Below are positions 5,626 through 13,436 of a DNA stretch of 13,775 nucleotides, piece by piece (the first letter of the stretch is position 1; every line of letters begins with the position of its first letter). The position numbers and the translations under genes were made by a program. This DNA comes from Devosia sp. (lineage in GTDB: Bacteria > Pseudomonadota > Alphaproteobacteria > Rhizobiales > Devosiaceae). The notes beneath the pieces were generated by a model. The model was not told where the DNA came from. It did not search any database and saw only the letters and a list, made by a program, of their open reading frames with translations. Where the stretch lies: the NCBI GenBank assembly GCA_028290245.1, contig JAQGKG010000276.1:1-13775 (forward strand), written 5' to 3'.

Positions 5626-6153
5626 ATGGCTTTTTCGACGATGACCGGTGTTATGACGCGCGCCAAGGCGCTGCTTGCGGTGGCGCTGAGCGCTGTTCTT
5701 ATTGCTGCCGCTATGCCGGCCATGGCGCAGGAAGTGCCGCCTGAGCAGCTAGCTCTTGCCCGTAAATACATCGACCTAACCGACCGCGCCTCGGTCTACG
5801 AAGTCACCCTTGTCGAGATCGGCATCGGCACCATGCGCCAGATCGTGCAGCAAAACCCCGAGCTGTCAGACAAGACCGACGTCGCCATTGGCAAGGTCCT
5901 CGAAGAATACCGCGATCGCAAGGGCGAACTGCTCGACCAGTTCGCACGCATTTACGCTGTACGTTTCACGGTCGAAGAACTGCAGCAGATCGTGGCCTTC
6001 TATGAATCGCCGACCGGCCAGAAGTTGTCGCAAGCCAATACTGAAGTGAACGCCGATTTGCAGGCCGTCATGCAGGTGTTCACCAACAATACCCGTCCCG
6101 AATTCTTCGCCAAGGTTCGGGCCGAGCTGCGCGCTCAGGGCGTGGAACTCTAG
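5626..6153 (+). CDS. DUF2059 domain protein, exported
   Basis: 175 residues from ATG 5626. Residues 1-34 form a Sec signal peptide (MTRAKALLAVALSAVLIAAAMPAMA, cleavage before QEVPPEQ). The mature part is helical and fits the DUF2059 family: the core around 100-140 reads LLDQFARIYAVRFTVEELQQIVAFYESPTGQKL. The function is not known; members are predicted periplasmic. Alternative starts at 5608 (TTG) and 5611 (ATG) lie just behind the rpiA stop. I chose 5626 because GGGA sits 6 nt before it and the signal peptide is better placed. The gene is probably co-transcribed with rpiA. A strong terminator follows 29 bp after the stop. Confidence 0.87.
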   Translation: MAFSTMTGVMTRAKALLAVALSAVLIAAAMPAMAQEVPPEQLALARKYIDLTDRASVYEVTLVEIGIGTMRQIVQQNPELSDKTDVAIGKVLEEYRDRKGELLDQFARIYAVRFTVEELQQIVAFYESPTGQKLSQANTEVNADLQAVMQVFTNNTRPEFFAKVRAELRAQGVEL

Positions 6154-6182
6154 TATTTCCGCCAGACGCATTGCAGCTATCG

Positions 6183-6210
6183 GACCCCGCCTTGTGCGGG
6201 GTCTTTTTTT
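6183..6210 (+). terminator. Rho-independent terminator after rpiA-DUF2059
   Basis: GACCCCGC (6183-6190), a 5-nt loop CTTGT, and GCGGGGTC (6196-6203) form a perfect 8-bp stem followed by seven T residues (6204-6210). It closes the rpiA transcript before gor. Confidence 0.95.
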
Positions 6211-6269
6211 ATGCGATCTGCCGCCCCATATTCATCGTCATATGCCGATGAAACAACAGGAGCCTCCCC

Positions 6270-7649
<1,380 letters not shown>

Positions 7650-7655
7650 CAAAGA

Positions 7656-7681
7656 AGCGCCGCCCCTGACGGGACGGCGCT
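7656..7681. terminator. Shared hairpin between convergent genes
   Basis: AGCGCCG-C-CCC (7656-7666), a 4-nt loop TGAC, and GGG-A-CGGCGCT (7671-7681) form a 10-bp stem with one mismatch. It lies between the gor stop (7649) and the stop of the convergent secreted-protein gene (7703). Read on the minus strand it is followed by TCTTTG, a weak U tract, so it could end both transcripts. Confidence 0.55.
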
Positions 7682-7702
7682 GCGCTTCGACAAATCCCGG
7701 CG

Positions 7703-8194
7703 TTAGTTCATCGCCACGCCATTGATGCTCACGGTGTCTGCCGAGATTGACACCGACACCGTTCCTAAGGCGTAGGTCGAATGGCTCGCCGAAATCGACG
7801 TGATATGGGCACCGGTAATTTCATAGCGAATTTCGGTTGCCGCACCGGCGGCATCTTGCATTGCCGCCACAATGATCAGGTCTCGATCTGCGTTCGCCGT
7901 GTCATCGCCCTTTGCCGCCCACCCCAGCAGCTTGGCGTCGATCGGCGACAGCACGGTCATCGACAGCGAAAAGTCGGTTGAGGCGGGCGCATCGTCATTG
8001 GCCTCGGTGCTCGACAGATAGATGCTCAGGTCATTGACCGAGTAGGTGCTTTCGGTGCCGTCCGTCGCGGTCACGGTAACCTTGGCAGGCTGATAGGTTG
8101 TGACCACGTCCTGCGCCAGCACGCTGGCTGGCGCGATTACCAGAACGCCGAGAGCAAAAACTGTGGCACGGAAAAACTGGCGATAGCTATTCAT
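7703..8194 (-). CDS. Secreted all-beta protein of unknown function, possibly Hcp/tail-tube-like fold
   Basis: 163 residues. Residues 1-28 are a clear Sec signal peptide (MNSYRQFFRATVFALGVLVIAPASVLA, then QD). The mature part has no cysteine, is rich in Thr, Ser, Ala and Asp, and alternates like beta strands (KVTVTATDGTESTYSVNDLSIYL; TDFSLSMTVLSPIDAKLLGWAAKG; IRYEITGAHITSISAS; TVSVSISADTVSI). The order of a strand, an SPxxxKLLxWAAKG helix, a strand of Ile/Val, then ITGAHITSIS and a closing VSVSISADTVSI strand recalls the Hcp/phage tail-tube fold; this is my impression from pattern, not a search result. No type VI secretion gene is nearby, and Hcp proteins normally lack signal peptides. AGGAGC lies 8 nt before the ATG. 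The gene is convergent with gor and divergent from DAHP synthase. Confidence 0.8.
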   Translation of the reverse strand: MNSYRQFFRATVFALGVLVIAPASVLAQDVVTTYQPAKVTVTATDGTESTYSVNDLSIYLSSTEANDDAPASTDFSLSMTVLSPIDAKLLGWAAKGDDTANADRDLIIVAAMQDAAGAATEIRYEITGAHITSISASHSTYALGTVSVSISADTVSINGVAMN

Positions 8195-8210
8195 AGTCGG
8201 AAGCTCCTGG

Positions 8211-8226
8211 GGCTAGGCCGCTAGCC
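8211..8226. promoter_or_regulatory. Perfect dyad in the leader of the secreted-protein gene
   Basis: GGCTAG and CTAGCC flank a 4-nt GCCG, giving a perfect inverted repeat just upstream of the AGGAGC ribosome-binding site of the minus-strand gene. It could be an operator or a small leader hairpin. Confidence 0.3.
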
Positions 8227-8252
8227 ATGCGGACCCAACCAATAGCTGTCAA
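8224..8252 (-). promoter_or_regulatory. Possible promoter of the secreted-protein gene
   Basis: A consensus -35 TTGACA lies on the minus strand at 8247-8252. At 17 bp spacing the -10 would be CATGGC (8224-8229), a poor match. The dyad at 8211-8226 would overlap its downstream edge. This is weak evidence, given because the -35 is perfect and well placed. Confidence 0.25.
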
Positions 8253-8335
8253 GCGGCCACAATGTTCTTGGCACCGTGCTTCGGCCTTGGTATTCCGCGC
8301 AGGACAATCCGTAACCGAGCGCTAGCGAGACCCCG

Positions 8336-9712
8336 ATGACCACCTGGACCCCCGATAGCTGGCGCGCCAAGCCGATCTCCCAGGTGCCGGCCTACCCCGA
8401 TCTTGCCAAGCTTGCCGAGGCCGAACGCCAGCTCGCAACTTTCCCGCCACTGGTGTTTGCCGGCGAAGCCCGTGACCTCAAGGCCAAGCTGGCTGCCGTC
8501 GCGCGCGGGGAGGCCTTCCTGCTGCAGGGCGGCGATTGCGCCGAGAGCTTTGCAGAGCACGGTGCCGATCACATCCGCGACTTCTTCCGCGTCTTCCTGC
8601 AGATGGCCGTGGTTCTAACCCATGGTGCGAGCAAGCCGGTGGTCAAGGTCGGTCGCGTCGCCGGCCAGTTCGCCAAGCCGCGCTCGGCCGATACCGAAAC
8701 CATCGACGGCGTCGAACTGCCCAGCTATCGCGGCGATATCATCAACGACATCGCCTTCACCGAAAGCTCGCGCATTCCCGACCCCGATCGCATGCTGCAG
8801 GCCTATCGCCAGTCGGCCGCGACGCTCAACCTGCTGCGCGCCTTCTCCTACGGCGGCTATGCCGAACTTACCCGCATCCATGACTGGACCGTGGGCTTCA
8901 TGAAGGGCTCCAACTGGTATCCGCGCTATGAGGAAGTCGCGCGCAAGATCGACGACGCCATCACCTTCATGGGCGCACTCGGCCTTACCCCCGACAATAC
9001 CCCGGCGCTGCGCCAGACCAGCTTCTTCACCAGCCACGAAGCCCTGCTGCTCGGCTACGAAGAGGCGCTGACCCGCCGCGACAGCATTTCAAACGATTGG
9101 TACGCCACCTCCGGCCACATGCTTTGGATCGGCGATCGCACGCGCCAGCCCGACGCTGCCCACGTCGAATATTTCGCCGGCATCCACAATCCCATTGGCA
9201 TCAAGTGCGGCCCCTCGCTGAGCGGCGACGACCTGCTGCGCCTGCTCGACCGCCTCAACCCCGCCGACGAGGCCGGCCGCATCACGCTGATCGCCCGCTT
9301 CGGCTCCGACAAGATCCACGACCACCTGCCGCGCCTCATCGAAACCGTGCAAAAGGCCGGCCGCACCGTCGTCTGGTGCTCCGATCCAATGCACGGCAAC
9401 ACCATCAAGGCATCCACCGGCTTCAAGACCCGTCCCTTTGATCGCGTGCTGTCCGAAGTGAAGTCCTTCTTCGAAATCCACGGCGAAATGGGCACCTATG
9501 CCGGTGGCGTGCATATCGAAATGACCGGTGATGACGTCACCGAATGCGTCGGCGGCGTTTCTGCGGTAACCGAGGCAACACTGGCCGATCGCTACAACAC
9601 CTATTGCGACCCCCGCCTCAATGCCAGTCAGGCACTGGAGCTGGCGTTCCTTGTTGCCGAGGAAGTCCACGCTCAGAAGTCACCGCGCCAGCGTCTTGCC
9701 GCCGGGGAATAA
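8336..9712 (+). CDS. aroG: Class II 3-deoxy-7-phosphoheptulonate (DAHP) synthase
   Basis: 458 residues, the size of type II (plant/actinobacterial-type) DAHP synthases. The enzyme condenses phosphoenolpyruvate with erythrose 4-phosphate, the first step of the shikimate pathway to aromatic amino acids. The metal ligands can be placed: Cys68 in GGDCAESF, His353 in DPMHGN, Glu395 in GGVHIEMTGDDVTEC, and Asp425 in YCDPRLN. The spacings 353/395/425 equal those of the Mycobacterium tuberculosis enzyme (369/411/441). The N-terminus MTTWTPDSWRAKPISQVPAYPD is typical and supports the ATG at 8336, although no strong Shine-Dalgarno is seen. No trp-type leader peptide or operator was recognised upstream, so feedback control is probably at protein level. 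The symbol aroG follows M. tuberculosis usage; other genomes use aroF or aroH. Confidence 0.96.
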   Translation: MTTWTPDSWRAKPISQVPAYPDLAKLAEAERQLATFPPLVFAGEARDLKAKLAAVARGEAFLLQGGDCAESFAEHGADHIRDFFRVFLQMAVVLTHGASKPVVKVGRVAGQFAKPRSADTETIDGVELPSYRGDIINDIAFTESSRIPDPDRMLQAYRQSAATLNLLRAFSYGGYAELTRIHDWTVGFMKGSNWYPRYEEVARKIDDAITFMGALGLTPDNTPALRQTSFFTSHEALLLGYEEALTRRDSISNDWYATSGHMLWIGDRTRQPDAAHVEYFAGIHNPIGIKCGPSLSGDDLLRLLDRLNPADEAGRITLIARFGSDKIHDHLPRLIETVQKAGRTVVWCSDPMHGNTIKASTGFKTRPFDRVLSEVKSFFEIHGEMGTYAGGVHIEMTGDDVTECVGGVSAVTEATLADRYNTYCDPRLNASQALELAFLVAEEVHAQKSPRQRLAAGE

Positions 9713-9748
9713 TTGATCGGCAGGCCGAACCGGAAGTGTTGTAGCGCG

Positions 9749-9776
9749 TTGCGGATCATCCGTGGCGCGCTATACT
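9749..9776 (+). promoter_or_regulatory. Possible promoter of the histidine kinase gene
   Basis: TTGCGG (9749-9754) and TATACT (9771-9776, five of six matches to TATAAT) are 16 bp apart. The -10 sits in the loop of the palindrome at 9762-9787. Transcription would begin near 9783, about 27 nt before the kinase ATG. Confidence 0.4.
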
Positions 9777-9787
9777 TTGCGCGCCAC
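9762..9787. promoter_or_regulatory. 9-bp-arm palindrome around a putative -10 box
   Basis: GTGGCGCGC (9762-9770) and GCGCGCCAC (9779-9787) are perfect inverted arms around TATACTTT. The site lies between the DAHP synthase stop and the kinase start. It could be a repressor operator over the promoter or a hairpin ending the DAHP synthase message; there is no T tract after it, which argues against a standard terminator. Confidence 0.45.
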
Positions 9788-9809
9788 TCCTGCTTGACGA
9801 AAGCTCTGC

Positions 9810-11702
9810 ATGCCCAAGTCTCTGTTTCCTGCCGCCAGTGCTGAGGCGCGGTATCGCCTTGAGCAGGATCCCACCCTCAAGCTGATCAACGATTTTGACT
9901 GGTCGGCCAATGCCCTCGGCCCCATTGCCGAATGGCCCGAGAGCCTTCGTGGCGCCGTGCGTTTGATGATGCTGGCATCTACGCCCATGGTGATGCTGGT
10001 GGGGGAACGAGGCATCCTGATCTATAACAACGGCTATGCCCAGTTCGCCGGTAATCGGCACCCGGAAGTCTTCGGCATGCCAGCGCTCGAGGCTTGGCCG
10101 GAAATTGCCGAATTCAACCGGACCATAATCGAGCGTGGCCTGGCCAATGAATCCTGGGCACTGCGCGATCAGGAACTGCTGCTCAATCGTCATGGCCAAT
10201 TGGAAGCCTGCTGGATGGACCTGCACTATAGTCCGCTAGTCGGCGTGGACGGGCTCTCCATGGGCACACTGTGCATCGTCTATGAAACGACCGAGCGCAT
10301 GCTCGCCGAAAAGGCACTGGCACGCAGCGAGGAGCGCCTGTCGCTCGCGCTCAGCGGGTCGAGCCTCGTCGGCACTTGGGATTGGGACGTGACAGAAAAC
10401 GTCGTCACCTCCGACGACAAGTTCGCCGCGATGTTCAATCTCGATCCCCTGCGCGCAGGCCTGGGCGTGTCGATTGACGACTTTTTGGCGGCTATCCACC
10501 CTGAGGATGTCATCCGGGTCCGCGAGGAGATCGCGACTGTCCTGATCGACGGCTCATCCTATCGCAGCGAATACCGCCTCATCGGTGCCGACGGCTCGGT
10601 TCACTGGGTTATCGCTTCGGGCCGCCCTCGCATCGGCCCCGATGGCGTGGCCACCCGTTTTCCTGGCGTCATCGTCGATGTCACTGAACAGCGGCGCATA
10701 TCCGATGCTCTGGCCGAGAGCGAAGTGCGCTTTCGCACTTTGGCTGACACCATGCCACAGATGGTCTGGTCGACCTTGCCCGACGGCTACCACGACTATT
10801 ACAACGCTCGCTGGTATGAGTTTACTGGTGTACCTGTCGGCTCAACCGATGGCGCTGGCTGGAACAACATGTTCCACCCCGACGATCAAGAGCGCGCTCG
10901 GATCGTTTGGGAGCAGTCACTCGCGACCGGCGAGCCCTACCACATCGAATATCGCCTCAAGCACCACTCGGGCAATTACCGCTGGACGCTTGGTTTGGCC
11001 CTGCCGATACGCGATGCCGGCGGCCAGATCATTCGCTGGTTCGGTACCTGCACCGATATCCATGAAACGCGGCTTGTCGCCGAAGAACGCGAACTGGTGG
11101 CCCAGGAACTCAGCCACCGTATCAAGAACATATTCGCGGTGCTCACCAGCATCATCAGTCTCTCGGCTCGCAGCCGCCCTGAGGTGAAAGGCTTCGCCGA
11201 GGAGCTTCGGCAGCGCATCTACGCCTTGGGCGAGGCACATGACTTCGTCCGTCCGCACAGCCACGTCTCGCGTCCGCCGGAAAATCAGGGGTCGCTCCGC
11301 TCGCTGATCGAACGGCTGATGCAGCCTTATGGCGAGGGGCGGATCGTCTTCAGCGGCGAGGACACGCAGGTCGATGACGGCGCCGCCACTCCGCTGGCTT
11401 TACTGTTCCATGAGCTTGCTACCAACTCCGCCAAATACGGCGCGTTATCGCGCGACGGGGGCAGGGTGGACCTCGCCGGCAGCCAGTACGACGACCGCTA
11501 CCATCTGTCGTGGAAAGAGTTGGGTGGACCAGCCGTAGCCGGAGTTGCTGGGCCTAATGGATTCGGCTCGCGCCTGATCACGCTCAGCGTCGAGGGACAA
11601 ATGCGCGGTAGGCTGGAACGGATCTGGGAGGCAGATGGGCTTCGCGTCGAGATCGACCTGCCCATCGATGCGTTGCGGCGCTCGGCGCGCCTGCAAAGCT
11701 GA
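9810..11702 (+). CDS. PAS-domain HWE-family sensor histidine kinase
   Basis: 630 residues with no signal peptide or clear membrane segment, so probably a cytoplasmic sensor. Three PAS domains are visible. The first, about 30-165, has the DWSANALGPIAEWPESLR opening and GNRHPEVFG. The second, about 173-296, ends GVIVDVTEQR. The third, about 303-422, ends GTCTDIHETR. The kinase core carries the HWE marks: phospho-acceptor His436 in QELSHRIKNIFAVLTSIISLSAR, N-box HELATNSAKYGA with His534, Glu535 and Asn539, and the W-x-E pair Trp568 and Glu570 in YHLSWKE. A single G-box is near 582-592 (PNGFGSRLI). HWE kinases are common in Hyphomicrobiales and often sense light, oxygen or stress through PAS cofactors. 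The first PAS lacks the LOV NCRFL motif, so a flavin light sensor is unlikely there. A response regulator gene faces it 3 bp away. Confidence 0.94.
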   Translation: MPKSLFPAASAEARYRLEQDPTLKLINDFDWSANALGPIAEWPESLRGAVRLMMLASTPMVMLVGERGILIYNNGYAQFAGNRHPEVFGMPALEAWPEIAEFNRTIIERGLANESWALRDQELLLNRHGQLEACWMDLHYSPLVGVDGLSMGTLCIVYETTERMLAEKALARSEERLSLALSGSSLVGTWDWDVTENVVTSDDKFAAMFNLDPLRAGLGVSIDDFLAAIHPEDVIRVREEIATVLIDGSSYRSEYRLIGADGSVHWVIASGRPRIGPDGVATRFPGVIVDVTEQRRISDALAESEVRFRTLADTMPQMVWSTLPDGYHDYYNARWYEFTGVPVGSTDGAGWNNMFHPDDQERARIVWEQSLATGEPYHIEYRLKHHSGNYRWTLGLALPIRDAGGQIIRWFGTCTDIHETRLVAEERELVAQELSHRIKNIFAVLTSIISLSARSRPEVKGFAEELRQRIYALGEAHDFVRPHSHVSRPPENQGSLRSLIERLMQPYGEGRIVFSGEDTQVDDGAATPLALLFHELATNSAKYGALSRDGGRVDLAGSQYDDRYHLSWKELGGPAVAGVAGPNGFGSRLITLSVEGQMRGRLERIWEADGLRVEIDLPIDALRRSARLQS

Positions 11703-11705
11703 GGG

Positions 11706-12125
11706 TTAGCTGGCCTTCTCTCGCAGCGATGAGTTGAACAACTGCAGACGCTGCGGTGGCGTCGCTTCTGCAGCCTCGCGATGCGCTACCGCATAAGCCA
11801 CAACGGCGCGCAATTCCTTGTCGCCAACTGGTTTGGGCAATACCCCCACCGTGCCGGGGACACCGTCGCCGAGCTGGGAAGGATTGGCGGTCATATAAAC
11901 GACCGTGACGCCATGGGTCTCGGCAAGGATGCGGCCAATGCCAATGCCGGTCGGGCCGTCATGCAGGTTGATATCGACCAATGCCACGTCCGCTTGCGAT
12001 GCCAGGGCCAGCGCGGATCGCTTATCGGATGCGATCCCGACTGGTGTGAATCCCATCTCCTCGACGACATGCTCGATTTCCGTCGCCACGAAGATTTCGT
12101 CCTCAACCACCAGTATACGCGTCAT
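11706..12125 (-). CDS. Single-domain response regulator
   Basis: 139 residues forming one receiver domain and no output domain. The acidic pocket is Glu8 and Asp9 (VVEDE), the phospho-acceptor is Asp51 in ALVDINL, the switch Thr is Thr79 (YMTAN), and Lys98 is in LPKPV. After the domain there is a short polar tail (122-139). It is convergent with the HWE kinase, with only 3 bp between stop codons, so it is a likely phosphorylation partner; this pairing is inferred from position. With no DNA-binding domain it would act by protein interaction or as a phosphate sink or relay. Its ATG (12123-12125) has only a weak GAG upstream. Confidence 0.93.
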   Translation of the reverse strand: MTRILVVEDEIFVATEIEHVVEEMGFTPVGIASDKRSALALASQADVALVDINLHDGPTGIGIGRILAETHGVTVVYMTANPSQLGDGVPGTVGVLPKPVGDKELRAVVAYAVAHREAAEATPPQRLQLFNSSLREKAS

Positions 12126-12335
12126 CTAACTACTCACTAAACATTCAGCCTTCGAAGCAACTCATCAACCCTCTTGGGGTTGCCGGCGGCAGTGCATATT
12201 CCTGCGCTGATCGATCAAATCTGCCGGCATGGGGTTACCAAAGTCACAACAACTAGGCCGCCGCATTTAGCGGAACCTTAACCCTAATGCCGCATGAATT
12301 GACCATTGACCACGAGTAACGGTCTGGAGAAAATC
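12126..12335. other. Divergent intergenic region, response regulator / outer-membrane-type protein
   Basis: About 210 bp with no reading frame of note. It holds a perfect TGATCGATCA palindrome (12208-12217), a small CCGC-ATTTA-GCGG dyad (12261-12273) and an overlapping TTGACCATTGACCA direct repeat (12299-12312). Promoters for both genes should be here, but none has convincing -35 and -10 boxes. Confidence 0.4.
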
Positions 12336-13322
12336 ATGAAGCGCACCATCCTGGGTATTGCCACTATCGCCGCCCTCGGCATGACGCTTCCTTCGTCCGC
12401 GGCTGATTATAGCAATTTTCCCGAACTGCGTCCCGCTTACCCGGAAAGCTGGGAGACAAGCGACGCCAACCCGCTGCGTTTCGAAGCCGGCGTTCGATAT
12501 TGGTATTCGATGGGTCATCAAGAGCACAATATCGGCACCGCTTCCCAGACGATGGACACCAAGACCTCATCGGGTGAGGTCTTCGCTCGCGTCGAAGACC
12601 CTTCCACGCAGACTTTTGCTGAGGCGTTCGGCGGCTATGGCATCTCCCACGGCGGCACGTACAGCAACAACGGCGGTGCGAGCAACGACCTGCTAGCTGC
12701 CCGTCTGGGCTATGTGGGAGCAGATTACGGCTGGCTTCCTTGGGGCAATGAGTCCGGGGGCTTCGGCTTCATAACCGGCTATCAATACACCAATGACTCC
12801 CCTGACACCGGCCGAGCAAGTTTCCGCGTTTCCCCTACGGTCGTGGACAACGGCGGCGGCATTTATTCAATTGGCGGCGGCGGCGATAGCAAGATCAACA
12901 ATTTTGAAATTCACAGCCTCAAGCTTGGTCTTGCTGGCAAAGCGGATTTCGGTGGCTTCGATGTGCAAGGCGAGGCTGCAGCAATTCCTTATTCCTGGAT
13001 AACTGGCACTTACGGCGCTTTCGCCATTCCTGGGCAGACATCGGCCTTCCAACAGGCTTCTGCCACGCAAATCAATGGCCACGCTTATGGCGCGACCGGC
13101 AAAGTCATGGTGGGTTTCCATCCGACGGAAAATTTGACGATCCGCGTCGGTGGCCGCGCGACTTATCTCAGCGGGCAATACGATACGACCTACGACGCGG
13201 TGAGGCTCGTTCCAAACGGTGTCAATCCTCCGACCTTGGCCACGCAGCGATACATCTCCAACAACAACCCGTTCAACATGATTCGATACGGCGCCCTGTT
13301 CGAACTCTCTGGCCGATTCTAG
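12336..13322 (+). CDS. Putative outer membrane beta-barrel protein, unknown family
   Basis: 328 residues from ATG 12336, with GGAGA 5 nt upstream; the frame opens at 12306, but that earlier start has no Shine-Dalgarno and would hide the signal peptide. Residues 1-22 or 1-23 are a signal peptide (MKRTILGIATIAALGMTLPSSAA). The mature protein begins DYSNFPELRPAYPESWE and alternates short amphipathic strands with Gly/Asn/Ser/Thr-rich loops. It ends ...YGALFELSGRF, a C-terminal Phe strand typical of barrels recognised by the BAM complex. No porin or OmpA signature was recognised. Strand-like pieces include LRFEAGVRYWYSMG, SGGFGFITGYQYTN, KLGLAGKADFGGFDVQGEA and LTIRVGGRATYLSG. A Gly-rich stretch near 180-195 (GGGIYSIGGGGDSK) is likely a surface loop. 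Outer-membrane location is inferred. It has its own transcription unit, with hairpins directly downstream. Confidence 0.85.
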   Translation: MKRTILGIATIAALGMTLPSSAADYSNFPELRPAYPESWETSDANPLRFEAGVRYWYSMGHQEHNIGTASQTMDTKTSSGEVFARVEDPSTQTFAEAFGGYGISHGGTYSNNGGASNDLLAARLGYVGADYGWLPWGNESGGFGFITGYQYTNDSPDTGRASFRVSPTVVDNGGGIYSIGGGGDSKINNFEIHSLKLGLAGKADFGGFDVQGEAAAIPYSWITGTYGAFAIPGQTSAFQQASATQINGHAYGATGKVMVGFHPTENLTIRVGGRATYLSGQYDTTYDAVRLVPNGVNPPTLATQRYISNNNPFNMIRYGALFELSGRF

Positions 13323-13341
13323 CGGCATCTCGTCCTCCCTC

Positions 13342-13367
13342 CCGCTTGCCCTCATCGGGGCGAGCGG
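13342..13367 (+). terminator. Hairpin directly after the outer-membrane-type protein gene
   Basis: CCGCTTGCCC (13342-13351) and GGGCGAGCGG (13358-13367) pair over 10 bp with one U-G wobble around a 6-nt loop. It begins 20 bp after the stop. No T tract follows, so it may protect the mRNA 3' end or act with the next hairpin. Confidence 0.55.
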
Positions 13368-13378
13368 CTAAGTCTTGC

Positions 13379-13414
13379 GCGCGCCCGGCCACCCGCTGCG
13401 GCGCGCCTGTTTTT
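13379..13414 (+). terminator. Second hairpin with T tract
   Basis: GCGCGCC (13379-13385) and GGCGCGC (13400-13406) form a 7-bp GC stem with a 14-nt loop. A T5 run at 13410-13414 follows after CTG. It is likely the terminator of the outer-membrane-type protein gene, 23 bp before the nadE start. Confidence 0.6.
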
Positions 13415-13436
13415 CTCAATACCGGGTCGTATCATC

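Noticed and set aside
12272..12295. GGAACC upstream of the outer-membrane-type gene, resembling the -35 of EcfG general stress promoters
   Set aside because: No CGTT-type -10 element occurs at the required 16-18 bp distance, and no other EcfG system gene (phyR, nepR, ecfG) is in the window.
12299..12312. TTGACCATTGACCA, two overlapping -35-like boxes
   Set aside because: Too close to the ribosome-binding site (12326-12330): the implied start point would fall at or inside the coding sequence, and no -10 box fits.
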